A stretch of DNA of 64,000 nucleotides from NCBI GenBank assembly GCA_030512335.1, contig JAULSU010000004.1:1364001-1428000 (forward strand). Direction: 5' to 3'. Under the pieces are notes generated by a model, which ran no database searches, had not been told where the DNA came from, and saw only the letters and a program-made list of their open reading frames with translations. Position 1 is the stretch's first letter; every line of letters begins with the position of its first letter. Below are positions 48,223-57,942 of this stretch, piece after piece. A program made the position numbers and the translations under genes. This DNA is from Immersiella caudata (taxonomy: Eukaryota; Ascomycota; Sordariomycetes; Sordariales; Lasiosphaeriaceae).

Positions 48223-49182
48223 TCAAACAGCTTCCCAATCCATTGCGTCGGCGATGAAAGCCCACTCCTCTTCCTCAGTCTCCCCTTCCATCGCCAACTC
48301 ACCGCTCTCCATTCTCTCTTCGCCTCCCTCTCCTCCTTTGACGTATCTCTCCGCCACCAAGAACGCCCTATCAAACCCATCAAAGATAGTCCCCAATATC
48401 CTCTCCAAATCATAACTCTCTAACGGTGCCGTAGCCATCCTCTTCCCCGGACTCCTACTCCTCCTCCCTTCAAATGCCCCACCCTCCTCGTCCTCGTCCT
48501 CCCCCGCCGTCTTCCACCGATTCCTAAGATCCTTCGCCCTACTCAGCTGCTTCCTCACCTCCCCCTTGCCCAATGCCTCATGCAGTGGATTCCCTTCGTC
48601 ATCCAGCGCAGCCAAAACATTAGCGTGGTACCGATGCTGGAACTGGTGACTACCGCCACCTCGCCAGAGACTCCCATTCAGGCCCTGTTCTCGAACGCGC
48701 GGGACGTATCCACCCCGTGGGATCTCGATGCCGAAGACGCTTTGCAGATGGACTAGGGCGCGTTCGAGGAGCATGTAGTACTCGAAGAAATCGAGCTTGA
48801 ACATCAGTTCGGCTTCGGTGACGAGGTCCGGGGGGACGCCGGCGCGGGTGGTTGCGTGGGCATAGGCGGTGGAGAGGAATGGGAGTTTCCATTTTAGGCG
48901 TCGGACGATCTTGGTGTACCGGGAGAGCTCGGCGGCGGCGAGGGTGAGGTTGGGGGGACTTCGAAATTGGGACCCGGTCTGGCTGAGATTGGGGGGTCGG
49001 AGCTTGGGGGTCTTGGGGCCGATGCTGAAGGGGGTATAGACTGGTGGAGGGGGTGCTGCGGTGCTTTGTTCTGTTCGAGGGTTGGTGGTTGCAGGTTGGT
49101 GAGCATGGTGAGGTTGGTGTGGCTGATGAGTGTAGGGTCGAGAAGCTGGCGCGTGGCGCGAGTTGGAGAGCCCGCCAGTCAT
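48223..49182 (-). CDS. Unknown fungal protein (319 aa)
   Basis: An intronless frame from ATG 49182 (MTGGLSNSRHAPASR). Residues 1-75 are His/Pro/Gln-rich. A well-ordered helical segment follows (about 80-160): LAAAELSRYTKIVRRLKWKL, VTEAELMFKLDFFEYYMLLE and RALVHLQSVFGIEIPRGG. The sequence then passes through HRYHANVLAALDDEGNPLHE, an acidic linker with a basic patch (GRRSRSPGKRM), a further helix (ESYDLERILGTIFDGFDRAF) and an acidic tail. I do not recognise the family. The helical core and disordered ends suggest a protein-interaction subunit, possibly nuclear. Codon use is strongly biased, so it is very likely a real gene. Confidence 0.75.
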   Translation of the reverse strand: MTGGLSNSRHAPASRPYTHQPHQPHHAHQPATTNPRTEQSTAAPPPPVYTPFSIGPKTPKLRPPNLSQTGSQFRSPPNLTLAAAELSRYTKIVRRLKWKLPFLSTAYAHATTRAGVPPDLVTEAELMFKLDFFEYYMLLERALVHLQSVFGIEIPRGGYVPRVREQGLNGSLWRGGGSHQFQHRYHANVLAALDDEGNPLHEALGKGEVRKQLSRAKDLRNRWKTAGEDEDEEGGAFEGRRSRSPGKRMATAPLESYDLERILGTIFDGFDRAFLVAERYVKGGEGGEERMESGELAMEGETEEEEWAFIADAMDWEAV

Positions 49183-49679
49183 TTTGGTGATATGCGTGTT
49201 GAACGGTTAAGATAAATACTGAGGATATACTGCCCGCAGGCAAAATGCGGTGCTCTGGGAGGAGAGGTTCACCAGCGACAGTTTGGAGCGGGTTGAGCAG
49301 GCGTCAAAGATGAGACAGGTTCTGGGCCAACAAGCAGACCGGCCGCAATGTTTGCCCACCGACCAGCGGGGTTCCTACATTTTATGATGGCGAGTAGTGG
49401 TTGACGCCGACAGTATATTTGTCAACAATTCTATTCACTGTCTTATTCACAATGCCGTTGTTCGGACGTGTCACATCACCGCCAACAAAGCGCCACGGTC
49501 GCGATGAGCTTTGACGCCAGCAGCCGCGATACCCTCGCAAATCCATCTCAATTCCTTGCAGGTCAGCCTCCGACCGCCATGACGATTTGCTTGGCCATCT
49601 GCTGTTCACAATGCCAATCAATTCAAACCCAAGAGCATTCTTCGCATCCCAAGCCAGGCCTGAGAGAGCAATGAAAAAG
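49183..49679. other. Intergenic, between the 319-aa gene and U2
   Basis: Promoter of the 319-aa gene and 3' flank of the U2 gene. No coding region is supported. Confidence 0.5.
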
Positions 49680-49874
49680 ATGGGTTTCGCGTCGCCTGGA
49701 AGTAGTGTAATACCAGGGACACAGTGGAAGACGATCATGGGCAAGCCCAGAGGAAAGTCCACCGGTTGACAAAAATTAGTATAATCACGATTCTACTCCG
49801 TAGAGTAGTTTCAGAGATTAAACTGAAAAGAACAGATACTACACTTGATCTAAGCCAAAAGGCAAAGAGAGCTA
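49680..49874 (-). ncRNA. U2 spliceosomal snRNA
   Basis: Read on the minus strand, the RNA starts near 49874 and carries the U2 5' end CTCTTTGCCTTTTGGCTTAG. The branch-point recognition sequence GTAGTA (49842-49837) is embedded in AGTGTAGTATCTGTTC. Stem-loop II-like sequence follows, then the Sm site AATTTTTGT (49777-49769) and a terminal stem-loop CCTGGTATTACACTACTTC closed by CCAGG, matching stem-loop IV of other U2 RNAs. Its length of about 195 bases fits fungal U2. It pairs with intron branch sites in pre-mRNA splicing. The ends are estimated to within a few bases. T/A-rich DNA lies just upstream of the 5' end. Confidence 0.95.
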
Positions 49875-50714
49875 AAGAAAAAAAAAAGAAAAATTCCAAA
49901 ATTTTGGACGACTGGGGAGAATTAAATACCTGCCAGAGGTGGTCTGTGCACGAATGCGATTTTGCTGTTGCCCCACTACCCTCTGGCGAGTGACTGCCCC
50001 ACCACTCTCCACTGGCAGGCAGCTGCGGTGAATCATTGACAGCAGTAACACCTGGTGACAGCCTCAGTTTGCGATGACACTGCTGTATAGGCGGCTGCCT
50101 GCGTCTACTTGTGATGGGTGCAAGGCTCTTCACGGGACGACGGAAGCGTTCCCTCCATCCAGTTCTTCCTCCATGAACGCGCGACAATTTTACACAGCCC
50201 AAGGGTCGGCCACTTCGCCCTCCGACCCTGGTTCCTCGACGCGCACTCATTTTCTAGCCGCGCAACTCGAACACTCCAATGATGACCATCTCGGGGAATC
50301 AGATTGCTTGCCTTTGCTTACCTTTGGCGACAAAGAGCATCTTCAATCCAGCTGCCCTCCAAGCCTCCCGCTCGCTTTGGGAAAAGTCGGAGGCTCGCCT
50401 CTCCGACACGGCCCGACCCCGGACGGCGGCAAGCGCTGATTCGCTTTGGTCGGACGGTGGACCGGCCGGCTGACCAGAACCCCTCAGAGACGTTACGAGG
50501 TGTGAGGTAATCTCCACAAGTTACAGAAATGATACGACTCTAGCGATGATCTCAGGAAGGATATTATATATATGCCCGAATCTATCTCGCATTCCCTCAG
50601 CCATGTCTGTCTCACGTAGTTACCTTTTGTATCGTCAAGGCATTGCCTGATGCGACGCTGTGCCGCTTCTCGTTCAATCACATACCAGTTCGTCACACAG
50701 CGACAACGTCCAAC
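49875..50714. other. Intergenic between U2 and the monooxygenase
   Basis: Contains the U2 promoter side and the upstream region of the monooxygenase. A TATATATA-like run at about 50566-50575 lies about 140 bp before the monooxygenase ATG and is a candidate TATA element. No gene is supported. Confidence 0.5.
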
Positions 50715-52493
50715 ATGTACGACTGTGACGTCCTCATTGTCGGGGGTGGCCCCGTAGGCGTTACCTTGGCATTGGAATTAGCCCGGCAAAAAGTATCATT
50801 TCGCATCATCGACCAGGCGCCAGAGCGTAGCGACAAGAGCCGGGCAATGGTCATTCAGCCTCGCACCCTTGAGCTCCTGAACCGTCACGGCCATGCGAAG
50901 TCCCTGGTGGACCGCGGAAGACCCATCAAGGGTCTCAACATCATTGTCAACAACAAGCCAGCCACAGGAATCAGTCTCGACACGGTTGAAACTGTCGACA
51001 GCGAGTTCCCGCTTCCACTGGGCATCTCCCAGGCCGACACAGAGCACTTCCTCGACGAATGCCTCGCCACCCATGGATTCAGCGTTGAACGACCCATCAG
51101 CGCCAAATCCATCACACAAGACTCCGACTCGGTAACCACCACCGTAGAAAACACCTCAACCTCGACCCAATTCATCATTCGCTCCAAATACGTTGTCGGC
51201 TGCGACGGCGCCCATTCATTCGTCCGCCATGCAGCAACCAACCTGTCCTTCCCCGGCGCCCCCTACTCACAGGACTTCCTCCTCTGTGATGCCAAAATCT
51301 CCACACCCACCTCTCTCCCCCTAGACCGTTTCTCACTCATGATGAGCGACGCCGTCTGTATGTGCGATTCCTGATGTTTTTCGCCCCTTTAGCCTTTTTG
51401 CCCTAATGTCTCGGGAGGAAGAGGAGGAGTACCTCCTGAGACATGCAAACATTATCCCAAAATGGAAGTTAGCAGCTGACAACGATCACTAGGCATGTTC
51501 TTCCCCATGTCCGACAACATATGTCGCTTCATAACTTCCGCGCCCTCCTCCGAATCCTCCGATGACCAACTCACACTCTCCTACTTCCAGTCTCTCCTCT
51601 CCAAATACGCTCCCCCCGGTCATGGTACCCTCTCAGACGCAGTATGGATCTCTCGCTTCAGGTTACACCACCGCGGTGTCAACGCCTACCGCGACGGACG
51701 TCTCCTCCTCGCAGGCGACGCCGCCCACATTCACTCCCCCGTTGGAGGCCAAGGCATGAACACCGGTATCCAAGACGCAGTCAACCTAGGCTGGAAACTC
51801 GCCGCCGTTTTGCAAAACCGCACCTCAGACCCGGAAAGACTGCTGAATAGCTACGACGCTGAGCGCCGCCGCGTGGGCGAACATTTACTCCAAACCACCG
51901 ACCAGGCGTTCAACGTAGCTGTCAGCAAGAATTGGCTCTACATCAAGACGAGAAACTTGGTATTCTCAGCGGTGTTGCCCATTGTTATGCCACGTGTGAT
52001 GAAGGGCGCAAGGCAGCAGGGGTGGTATAAATTCCTGACCGAGTTTGGGGTCACATATCGAAAGGGACCGGCTGTTGGGGCTGCTAGTGGATGGGATGGG
52101 AAGGTCGGGAAGGGCGATCGGTTGCCGGATGGACGGGTAAAGGATGGGAAGGGGGAGGAGGTTACGGTGCAGGGGATTTGTGGGGGGAGGGGTCACTCTC
52201 TTTTGGTGTTTGTGCTGGGAGGTGAGAAGGGGGTTGGCAGTGTGGAGGAGGCGGTTAAGGTGAAGGAGATGGTGTCGGGGGCGATGAAGGACGGAGTGGA
52301 AGGGAGGTTTATCTTTGGGAGGTTGGACGGGGAAATGCCCGAGGGCGGTTATCTAGATGTGGAGGGAAAGGTGTGCCAGACATTTGGGTTTACGAAGACA
52401 GGGTACGTGCTAGTTAGGCCGGATCTGTATGTTGCGCATATCGGGTATCTGGACAAGGTGGATGAGTTGGTGGAGTTTGTGAAGGGGTTGTGA
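50715..52493 (+). CDS. FAD-dependent monooxygenase, phenol hydroxylase-like (547 aa)
   Basis: Exons 50715-51357 and 51493-52493; the GTATGT donor and CACTAG acceptor keep phase 1, giving 547 aa. The start is the ATG at 50715 (MYDCDVLIVGGGPVG). Class A flavoprotein hydroxylase motifs are all present: the dinucleotide-binding GGGPVGVTLALELARQ (about 10-25), the DG box VVGCDGAHSFVR (about 161), and the FAD-ribityl GD box LLLAGDAAHIHSPVGGQGMN (about 288). The C-terminal part resembles the thioredoxin-like end of the PheA/TfdB group. The enzyme would hydroxylate an aromatic or polyketide-like substrate with NAD(P)H and O2; the substrate is unknown. The 135-base intron is longer than others nearby and holds a strong hairpin. 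The next gene downstream, on the same strand, is a thioesterase-like hydrolase. Confidence 0.9.
51406..51444 (+). repeat. Inverted repeat (hairpin) inside the monooxygenase intron
   Basis: Arms ATGTCTCGGGAGG (51406-51418) and CCTCCTGAGACAT (51432-51444) pair over 13 positions with a single G-U pair, around a 13-base purine-rich loop. It lies about 50 bases from both splice sites. Confidence 0.9.
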
Positions 52494-53822
52494 GCTGGAT
52501 GGGGAGGACCTTGATGGGTGTGTCCTGCGGAGTCGGGATGGTATGGATACGCCTTGTTTTAAGGATACTCCTCTCCTCTGGTTTGGGCTGTGTGGTATTT
52601 TGGGATATCATCTCAACTCTGGATTGCGGAGTTCGTTGGAATTTCACATCCCTTGCCCCGCAGGGGTGAGTAGCTAGCGGTCTGCCTCGTTGGTATGAAG
52701 CTTGGATATGATGTTCTCAGGCCCGGGAAGATCTGCATCTAAGCTGTTCCGGGCTATCGGGGCCGGCTTCCAATATACGACGACAATGCCTCACTATCAA
52801 AGATTTTCAACATTGACACATCTTCATTTAAGCAAAGGCCTTCCCCTTCTCCGTGTCCTGACGCCTTCGGCTGGCAGCAGGGAAGGTGTCTCGACCTGAG
52901 GAGTCACACACCCAGAGCTACATCAAATCTCGTTGCACGAGGCGTCGTCATTCATTCACCGTTTAACACCCGACACCATGGCACCATGACGTTGCCCCTC
53001 TCTTGCTACCATATACCAACCGCTACCCACGCCGTTAATCTTATCAACTGAACCCGCACAGCAGCACCTTGCGAATGCGCCCGACCGACCACAACTCTAA
53101 CCCATTTTTCTCTCTCTCGTACGAGTTGACTCGGCCGTTTTTCGGAGGTAAAGATATCGACGAAACAACAAAAACAACCTTTCCTCACAGATTTTATCAC
53201 CCCTCCACCCACCGCCTGCGCATCTCCCGCGGCGGCGATCCCCGCCATCCACCCGAAGCCAAGACCCGACCCGTTCCTTCCTCCGCACCCCAACCTGAAG
53301 CTCCGCTTCACGGCGCAGCGACTTTCTTTGGTTGGGGGCGACTCCAGGTAAGTGGGGGCGACACTCAACTCCACATCTCGGTTTCCCGTGCTCCTGTCAC
53401 TCACTCGCAATCAGCCCTACAGCGTCATATCTTTCTCTTTCGAGCGTAGCATCGTGCGTTCTCAGCACGGCATCCCAAGCGATATATTACGGCAGTTTCT
53501 AATTGCTCGCACCTTCCTGCTCGGCAGTCTCAGCATCGATTTCCGTTGCCTCGGCGGGGTGTCGTTCAGCACGAGACGCTCTCGACTGTGACTAAGACCA
53601 TCACTTGTTGAGGTCTTCAGTTGAAAGCGTCCAGCTGGGGCCGTCTCGCGCTCCTCGAAATATCCTGTTTCTTGGAAGTACGAGACGGCAAGTTTTTCGG
53701 GGTATAAATAAACTCGTTCTGTATTCACCTATCCCTGAGTCGCCTTTGTGTCCGACACCTCCATCACCAATTCACATTCGACGCCGTTTATCTCAAACCT
53801 TCGACACAGACCTCGAAACATC
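52494..53822. other. Intergenic upstream of the thioesterase gene
   Basis: About 1.3 kb without a supported gene. The frame at 53069-53449 has no domain. A consensus TATA box is near the right end. Confidence 0.5.
53703..53710 (+). promoter_or_regulatory. TATA box for the stand-alone thioesterase
   Basis: TATAAATA lies 113 bases before the ATG at 53823, a normal distance for a fungal Pol II TATA element with a leader of about 80-90 bases. Confidence 0.6.
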
Positions 53823-54671
53823 ATGATCGAAATCACAAATCCGAGCCTGATCCAAGAAGGCCCCAGGGTGGCACCCTGGAAAAAGATTACACCGCTTGTC
53901 CTGATCCATGATGGCGGCGGCACAATCTTCAGCTACCACTGCCTTGGTCTCTTGGACCGCCCGACATATGGCATCGCCAATCCACGATACTATACTGGCG
54001 AGCCTTGGGAGGGCGGCATTCCAGAGATGGCACGGCACTACCTCAAATTCATCAAGACAGTTATTCCTCGCGGCAAGTTCATCCTCGGCGGCTGGTCTCT
54101 CGGCGGCCTCATCTCCATGGAGATCGCACGTCTCGTGGCCGATGACCCAACTCTCTGTCTTGTAGGGCTCATCATGATTGACTCGGTATTCCCCTCTCGG
54201 CGACACCTGGAGAACGATGTCCCTGTCGTCCAGCACGCAATCGAGTGGAATGAACGGACACGCCAGGAGACACGGGACGCCATCATGCGCTGTTTCAAGC
54301 ACGCGGGTGATATGCTGTCAAGATGGACGCTGCCGACCTGGGGAGACGAAGAAGCAAGAGGGGAGGGTAACGAAAGTCCAGGACCAAGCGGCCGCGAAAG
54401 GGTTCTCACACCGCCCCCCGTCATATTGCTGCGTGCGGAGTTGCCCGTCCCTGTGGTCGAAAACGGAATCAGCCGTGTGGACGTCCTTCGCAACGACAGA
54501 TTCCTTGGATGGGATCAGTACCGAAAAGACTTGATCACCGACGTGGTGGATCTACCCCAGTGCCATCACTTTAACATATTTGCTGGCGAGGAGGCTTTGG
54601 ATCTTGTCACAGCAAAGATCAACAAGGCTTGTCGGGATTTGGACGCTCTCCATACCGCCAGTCAACGGTAG
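53823..54671 (+). CDS. Stand-alone thioesterase-domain hydrolase (282 aa)
   Basis: An intronless frame; the first true ATG in frame is 53823 (MIEITNPSLIQEGPRVAPW), as the frame to its left has no ATG. Thioesterase-fold features are an oxyanion segment LVLIHDGGGTIFSYHCLG (about 26-43), the nucleophile elbow ILGGWSLGGLISMEIARLVA (Ser about 91) and a C-terminal His in LPQCHHFNIFAGEEA (about 247). The acid is probably in the GLIMIDSVFP segment. The family includes C-terminal release domains of polyketide and peptide synthases and free-standing type II thioesterases that hydrolyse or edit acyl-thioesters. No synthase lies in this window, so the acyl carrier is unknown. It is on the same strand as the flavin monooxygenase, 1.3 kb downstream of it. 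Confidence 0.85.
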   Translation: MIEITNPSLIQEGPRVAPWKKITPLVLIHDGGGTIFSYHCLGLLDRPTYGIANPRYYTGEPWEGGIPEMARHYLKFIKTVIPRGKFILGGWSLGGLISMEIARLVADDPTLCLVGLIMIDSVFPSRRHLENDVPVVQHAIEWNERTRQETRDAIMRCFKHAGDMLSRWTLPTWGDEEARGEGNESPGPSGRERVLTPPPVILLRAELPVPVVENGISRVDVLRNDRFLGWDQYRKDLITDVVDLPQCHHFNIFAGEEALDLVTAKINKACRDLDALHTASQR

Positions 54672-55727
54672 CAGACACGGCTTGGCAATGGCCTACAAAT
54701 GCGCTTCAGCTCTCCCCCGAGTCGATACTTTTACGCTTAGTGGGCCCTGTGGGCAGAAACATCTTTCAGTCACATCAATATTATGACTCTTCGCGCCTGA
54801 GGTACCCAATATGTTTGCGCGGCATTGGCTGCGATGAGGTTACGGCTTCACGAACCAGCATTGGGGAAGGCGCAGAAACGGAGATAGCAGGGGTTAATAG
54901 AGCTCACGGATCAATAGATGGTGGTATACGGGGGGGGGGAGCTATAGAAGGGAGACAGACCCCCCAAGGTGTTCAATGGGCTATTGTTTGCGTATCTACT
55001 CTGTCCTTGTTGTGTTGTACTCTTCTTGTTCCTGTTGCAGGATCGTGTTGGGGTGCCAGCTCGAGGCTCGGGACACGAGCTCGGATGCTGCGATATCGGC
55101 AGATTGCGGACAATGAGGTCAGCTGAAATATATCGCGATTAAGGGCTGCGAGGTGGACCTGTTGTCTGCAGAGAAGCAGAGAAGTCAGCGACACTGTATC
55201 AGACCCTGTCAAGGCGTATCGCTGTTTGGCTCGTTCAATGGGCGGCACAACCTAGGCTCATTGTCGAGCAACCTAGAAGACCTTACTACAGAAGTCGGCA
55301 TTCTTACTTTTGCAGCTGTCGATATCAGGTCATGTGGTCTGTTCGGATTTCCTGGCAAAGAAATTGGGACGCAATGACTCAAAGTTCAGTCGACACGAGA
55401 ATCCTGACTTCGGACTCATCGCCATAGAGATCGGCTGAGGCCTCGAGTTCGGGAGAGGGTAGTTGGAAGGAAGACTTGGGGCGTGGGATGGCAGGAGTTG
55501 TCCGTTGCCGTCCTCCCTCGTGGAAGAAACCGTTCATTCACTCACGGAAGGGGCTCTCAAGATATATTTCGTATATTACCGGCACCTTTCAAATTGCCCT
55601 GCTTATCCTTTTCGCCCAAACAACCAAACATCAACATCAACATCCAGCATCAGAATCCGTCACTGACTTCTGACACCAACTTCGTCCACATCCACGATAC
55701 AGCATCTCGACCAACCAACAATTAACC
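54672..55727. other. Intergenic between thioesterase and cerato-platanin
   Basis: No supported gene; the frame 54629-55126 has no domain. It contains a run of ten G near 54930. The cerato-platanin leader (with a CATCAA microsatellite at about 55627-55645) is at the right end. Confidence 0.5.
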
Positions 55728-56328
55728 ATGCGCTTCACTAGCCTCCTCGCCACCGCTTTATCTATCTTCGTTGTCACCGCCGCGCTCCCACAAGGGGACC
55801 CGAACCCCTACCGACCCTACCCCAAGCCAATGTGGAGAGAGAATCCCTTCACCTACGTCGGCACACGGGCGGTTACATTTGATCCCGGCTACGACGATGT
55901 CAATCGTACTTGTGCGTCTCCAACCCCATCCTTGTTCCCTTTGGGAAAATCGAAACCAACCTTCCCTCCCAATCCTCTCAGGAACATGTTGGCTGACAAG
56001 TGCTACAACAGTGGAATCACTAGCCTGCTCCAGCGGTCGCAACGGAGTCATGAAGCGATACGGATGGCAGACACAGGGTGATATCCCGCACTTTCCTTTC
56101 ATTGGCGGCGTCGAGGCTGTGGAGGGCTGGAACTCGACCAACTGTGGGACTTGCTGGGGGGCGACCTTCGAGGGAAGGAGGGTCTATATTCTTGCCATTG
56201 ATCGGACGCAGACCGGAATCAACATTGCGAGGGAGGCGATGGATCAATTGACGGGAGGCGAAGCCGTCAAGCTGGGGAGAGTGTTTGCTGATATTGTACG
56301 AGTGCCAGCGGAGTTGTGTCAGGCGTGA
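55728..56328 (+). CDS. Cerato-platanin family secreted protein (166 aa)
   Basis: Exons 55728-55911 and 56012-56328, with a GTGCGT donor and CAACAG acceptor; phase 1 is kept, giving 166 aa. The start is the ATG at 55728. Residues 1-19 form a signal peptide (MRFTSLLATALSIFVVTAA). A Pro-rich spacer (PNPYRPYPKPMW) follows. The cerato-platanin domain then begins at AVTFDPGYDDVN and contains the four conserved Cys (about 67, 103, 106 and 164; SLACSSG, NCGTCWG, AELCQA), with IPHFPFIGGVEAVEGWNS and VYILAIDRTQTGINIAREAM. Family members are small secreted, expansin-like proteins that bind chitin oligomers or cell walls and can trigger plant defences. The Pro-rich spacer of about 25 residues before the domain is longer than in typical members. 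Confidence 0.95.
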
Positions 56329-56441
56329 GGCGGTTGGGTTGGCGATGATATGGTTGGGGCACGGAGTTCACGGAGTTATGGTGGGTATAGAATAGATAGC
56401 ATTGTCGGTCGTTGATGGTAGTTGATTTGGGTATCGTTATA

Positions 56442-57494
56442 CTATTTCCTTTCCAACCCGGCTTTCTCATCCAGGAAGTGAGCCATGTCTGCAAACATTT
56501 CGCTCGAGAACCAGTGTCCTAGTCCCTCATATGTGTGCCATTGCACGTCAACGCATAGAGACATCAGGGTCTCTGCAGAAGCCTTCCCAAGTTGAATAGA
56601 AACCTTCTCATCTGCACTTCCATGTCCCAAAAACACAGGCGTGCTAAGCACTGCTGGACGGAACTCACGTCTTTTCTCATCCACCTCCATATCCAACATC
56701 TCCCTCAAAACACTCACCGCAACCGCCCCAACATCTGTCTCCCCCTGCTCATCCTCATCGTTCCCATCCCGCTCAAATACATCCTCTCCCCCATCCTCCT
56801 CATCAACCACAGCCCTCTCTAGCTCCCTCATAAAAGGCAACCACCCACACATCCCAAGCAACCCTCCCAACCTGCCACCACCCCACAACAGCCCAGCCAC
56901 CATCGCACCCGCGCATCCCTGACTTAATCCCCCCAACACAACACCCCTCTCACCCGCAGGTATCTCTCGCGCCTCCTCACGGATCAACCCATGTAGATAC
57001 TCCACTGTTTGATGCAATCCCGATATCATTAGGCCGGATTGGAGATGCCATGTTGAAGGATCGGGGGAGTCGACATGGGATGAGTCGAACCATTGGGTGA
57101 TGAGAGAGCGTTTGTAGATGGTTGCGCGGGAGTGATTGGCGCAGGGGAAGAAGAATTTGGCGTGGGGATAATGGTGGCGGAGGGTGGTTAGGTGGAGGGG
57201 GGTTTGGGGTTGGGTTGGGATAGGGGGAGAAGGAGAGGCGGGGGAGGTGGTTGTTTGGGATGCAAGGGGAGGTATAGGAGTGGGAAGAGTGGATAGCTGA
57301 GAGGGGTCGGGTGGTGGTACAGGAGTAAAGAAAGGAGGGGACTTGGTGGAGGAGAAGGTGGCTGAGAGGAGGGACGGGGCGAATCTGGTAGGGGAGGAGC
57401 CGCGGCCGTGGAGGAGGATGAATGTTTGGAGATGGGGTTGAGAGAGGGGAGGGTAAACAAGGGGTTGGGGGAAGGATGAAGATTCGGGAGGCAT
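56442..57494 (-). CDS. Acyl-protein thioesterase/carboxylesterase-like hydrolase (350 aa)
   Basis: An intronless frame from ATG 57494 (MPPESSSFPQPLVYPP). The fold is shown by TFILLHGRGSSPTRFAPSLL near the N-terminus, HYPHAKFFFPCANHSRATIY, the nucleophile elbow VVLGGLSQGCAGAMVAGLL (Ser about 191), the acid in VFLGHGSADEKVSI (about 295), and the His in EGLGHWFSSEMF (about 327). This matches the phospholipase/carboxylesterase family that includes lysophospholipases and acyl-protein thioesterases. Two insertions, one Pro-rich (about 50-105) and one acidic (about 225-260), make it longer than the usual 220-240 aa. There is no signal peptide, so it is probably cytosolic. It is divergent from the RNase T2 gene and convergent with cerato-platanin. 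Confidence 0.88.
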   Translation of the reverse strand: MPPESSSFPQPLVYPPLSQPHLQTFILLHGRGSSPTRFAPSLLSATFSSTKSPPFFTPVPPPDPSQLSTLPTPIPPLASQTTTSPASPSPPIPTQPQTPLHLTTLRHHYPHAKFFFPCANHSRATIYKRSLITQWFDSSHVDSPDPSTWHLQSGLMISGLHQTVEYLHGLIREEAREIPAGERGVVLGGLSQGCAGAMVAGLLWGGGRLGGLLGMCGWLPFMRELERAVVDEEDGGEDVFERDGNDEDEQGETDVGAVAVSVLREMLDMEVDEKRREFRPAVLSTPVFLGHGSADEKVSIQLGKASAETLMSLCVDVQWHTYEGLGHWFSSEMFADMAHFLDEKAGLERK

Positions 57495-57942
57495 GTTGTG
57501 TTGACCGCCCCACTCTAAGGAGTAGAATAGGGTCAGTTGTTTATTTTGGTCGTATTGCGCATCTGACTGGACGTCTGTATCTCAAAGTTTTGCGAAAGAT
57601 ATCGATGGTCTGGAGTCATTGGCATGACTGAGGTTTGGTTCCTGATTTTGATGCTGACGCATCCTTGCTTGCAGCTACCTGCTGCGGAGTGCCGGAGTGC
57701 CAAGTGGGACCGCGCCTGCATCCACGAATCAGCGCCATTACCCCGGACGATCAGCCCCATCTTCGAACCAGGGGTAATCAAGGTTCCCAAAGCTTCGACA
57801 CCATAAGCTCTTCGTCCATTGCGCATCGACATCACAACACTGATAAAGAGGTTTCCATCGATAGTTCGTTTGGGATAACATCAGACTAGTGCGAGACTAC
57901 CATTCATCCGGAAATTGGGGCGCTAGAACCACACAAACCCTG
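57495..57942. promoter_or_regulatory. Divergent promoter region
   Basis: About 450 bp between the starts of the hydrolase (minus) and RNase T2 (plus). No specific factor site is recognised. Confidence 0.45.
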
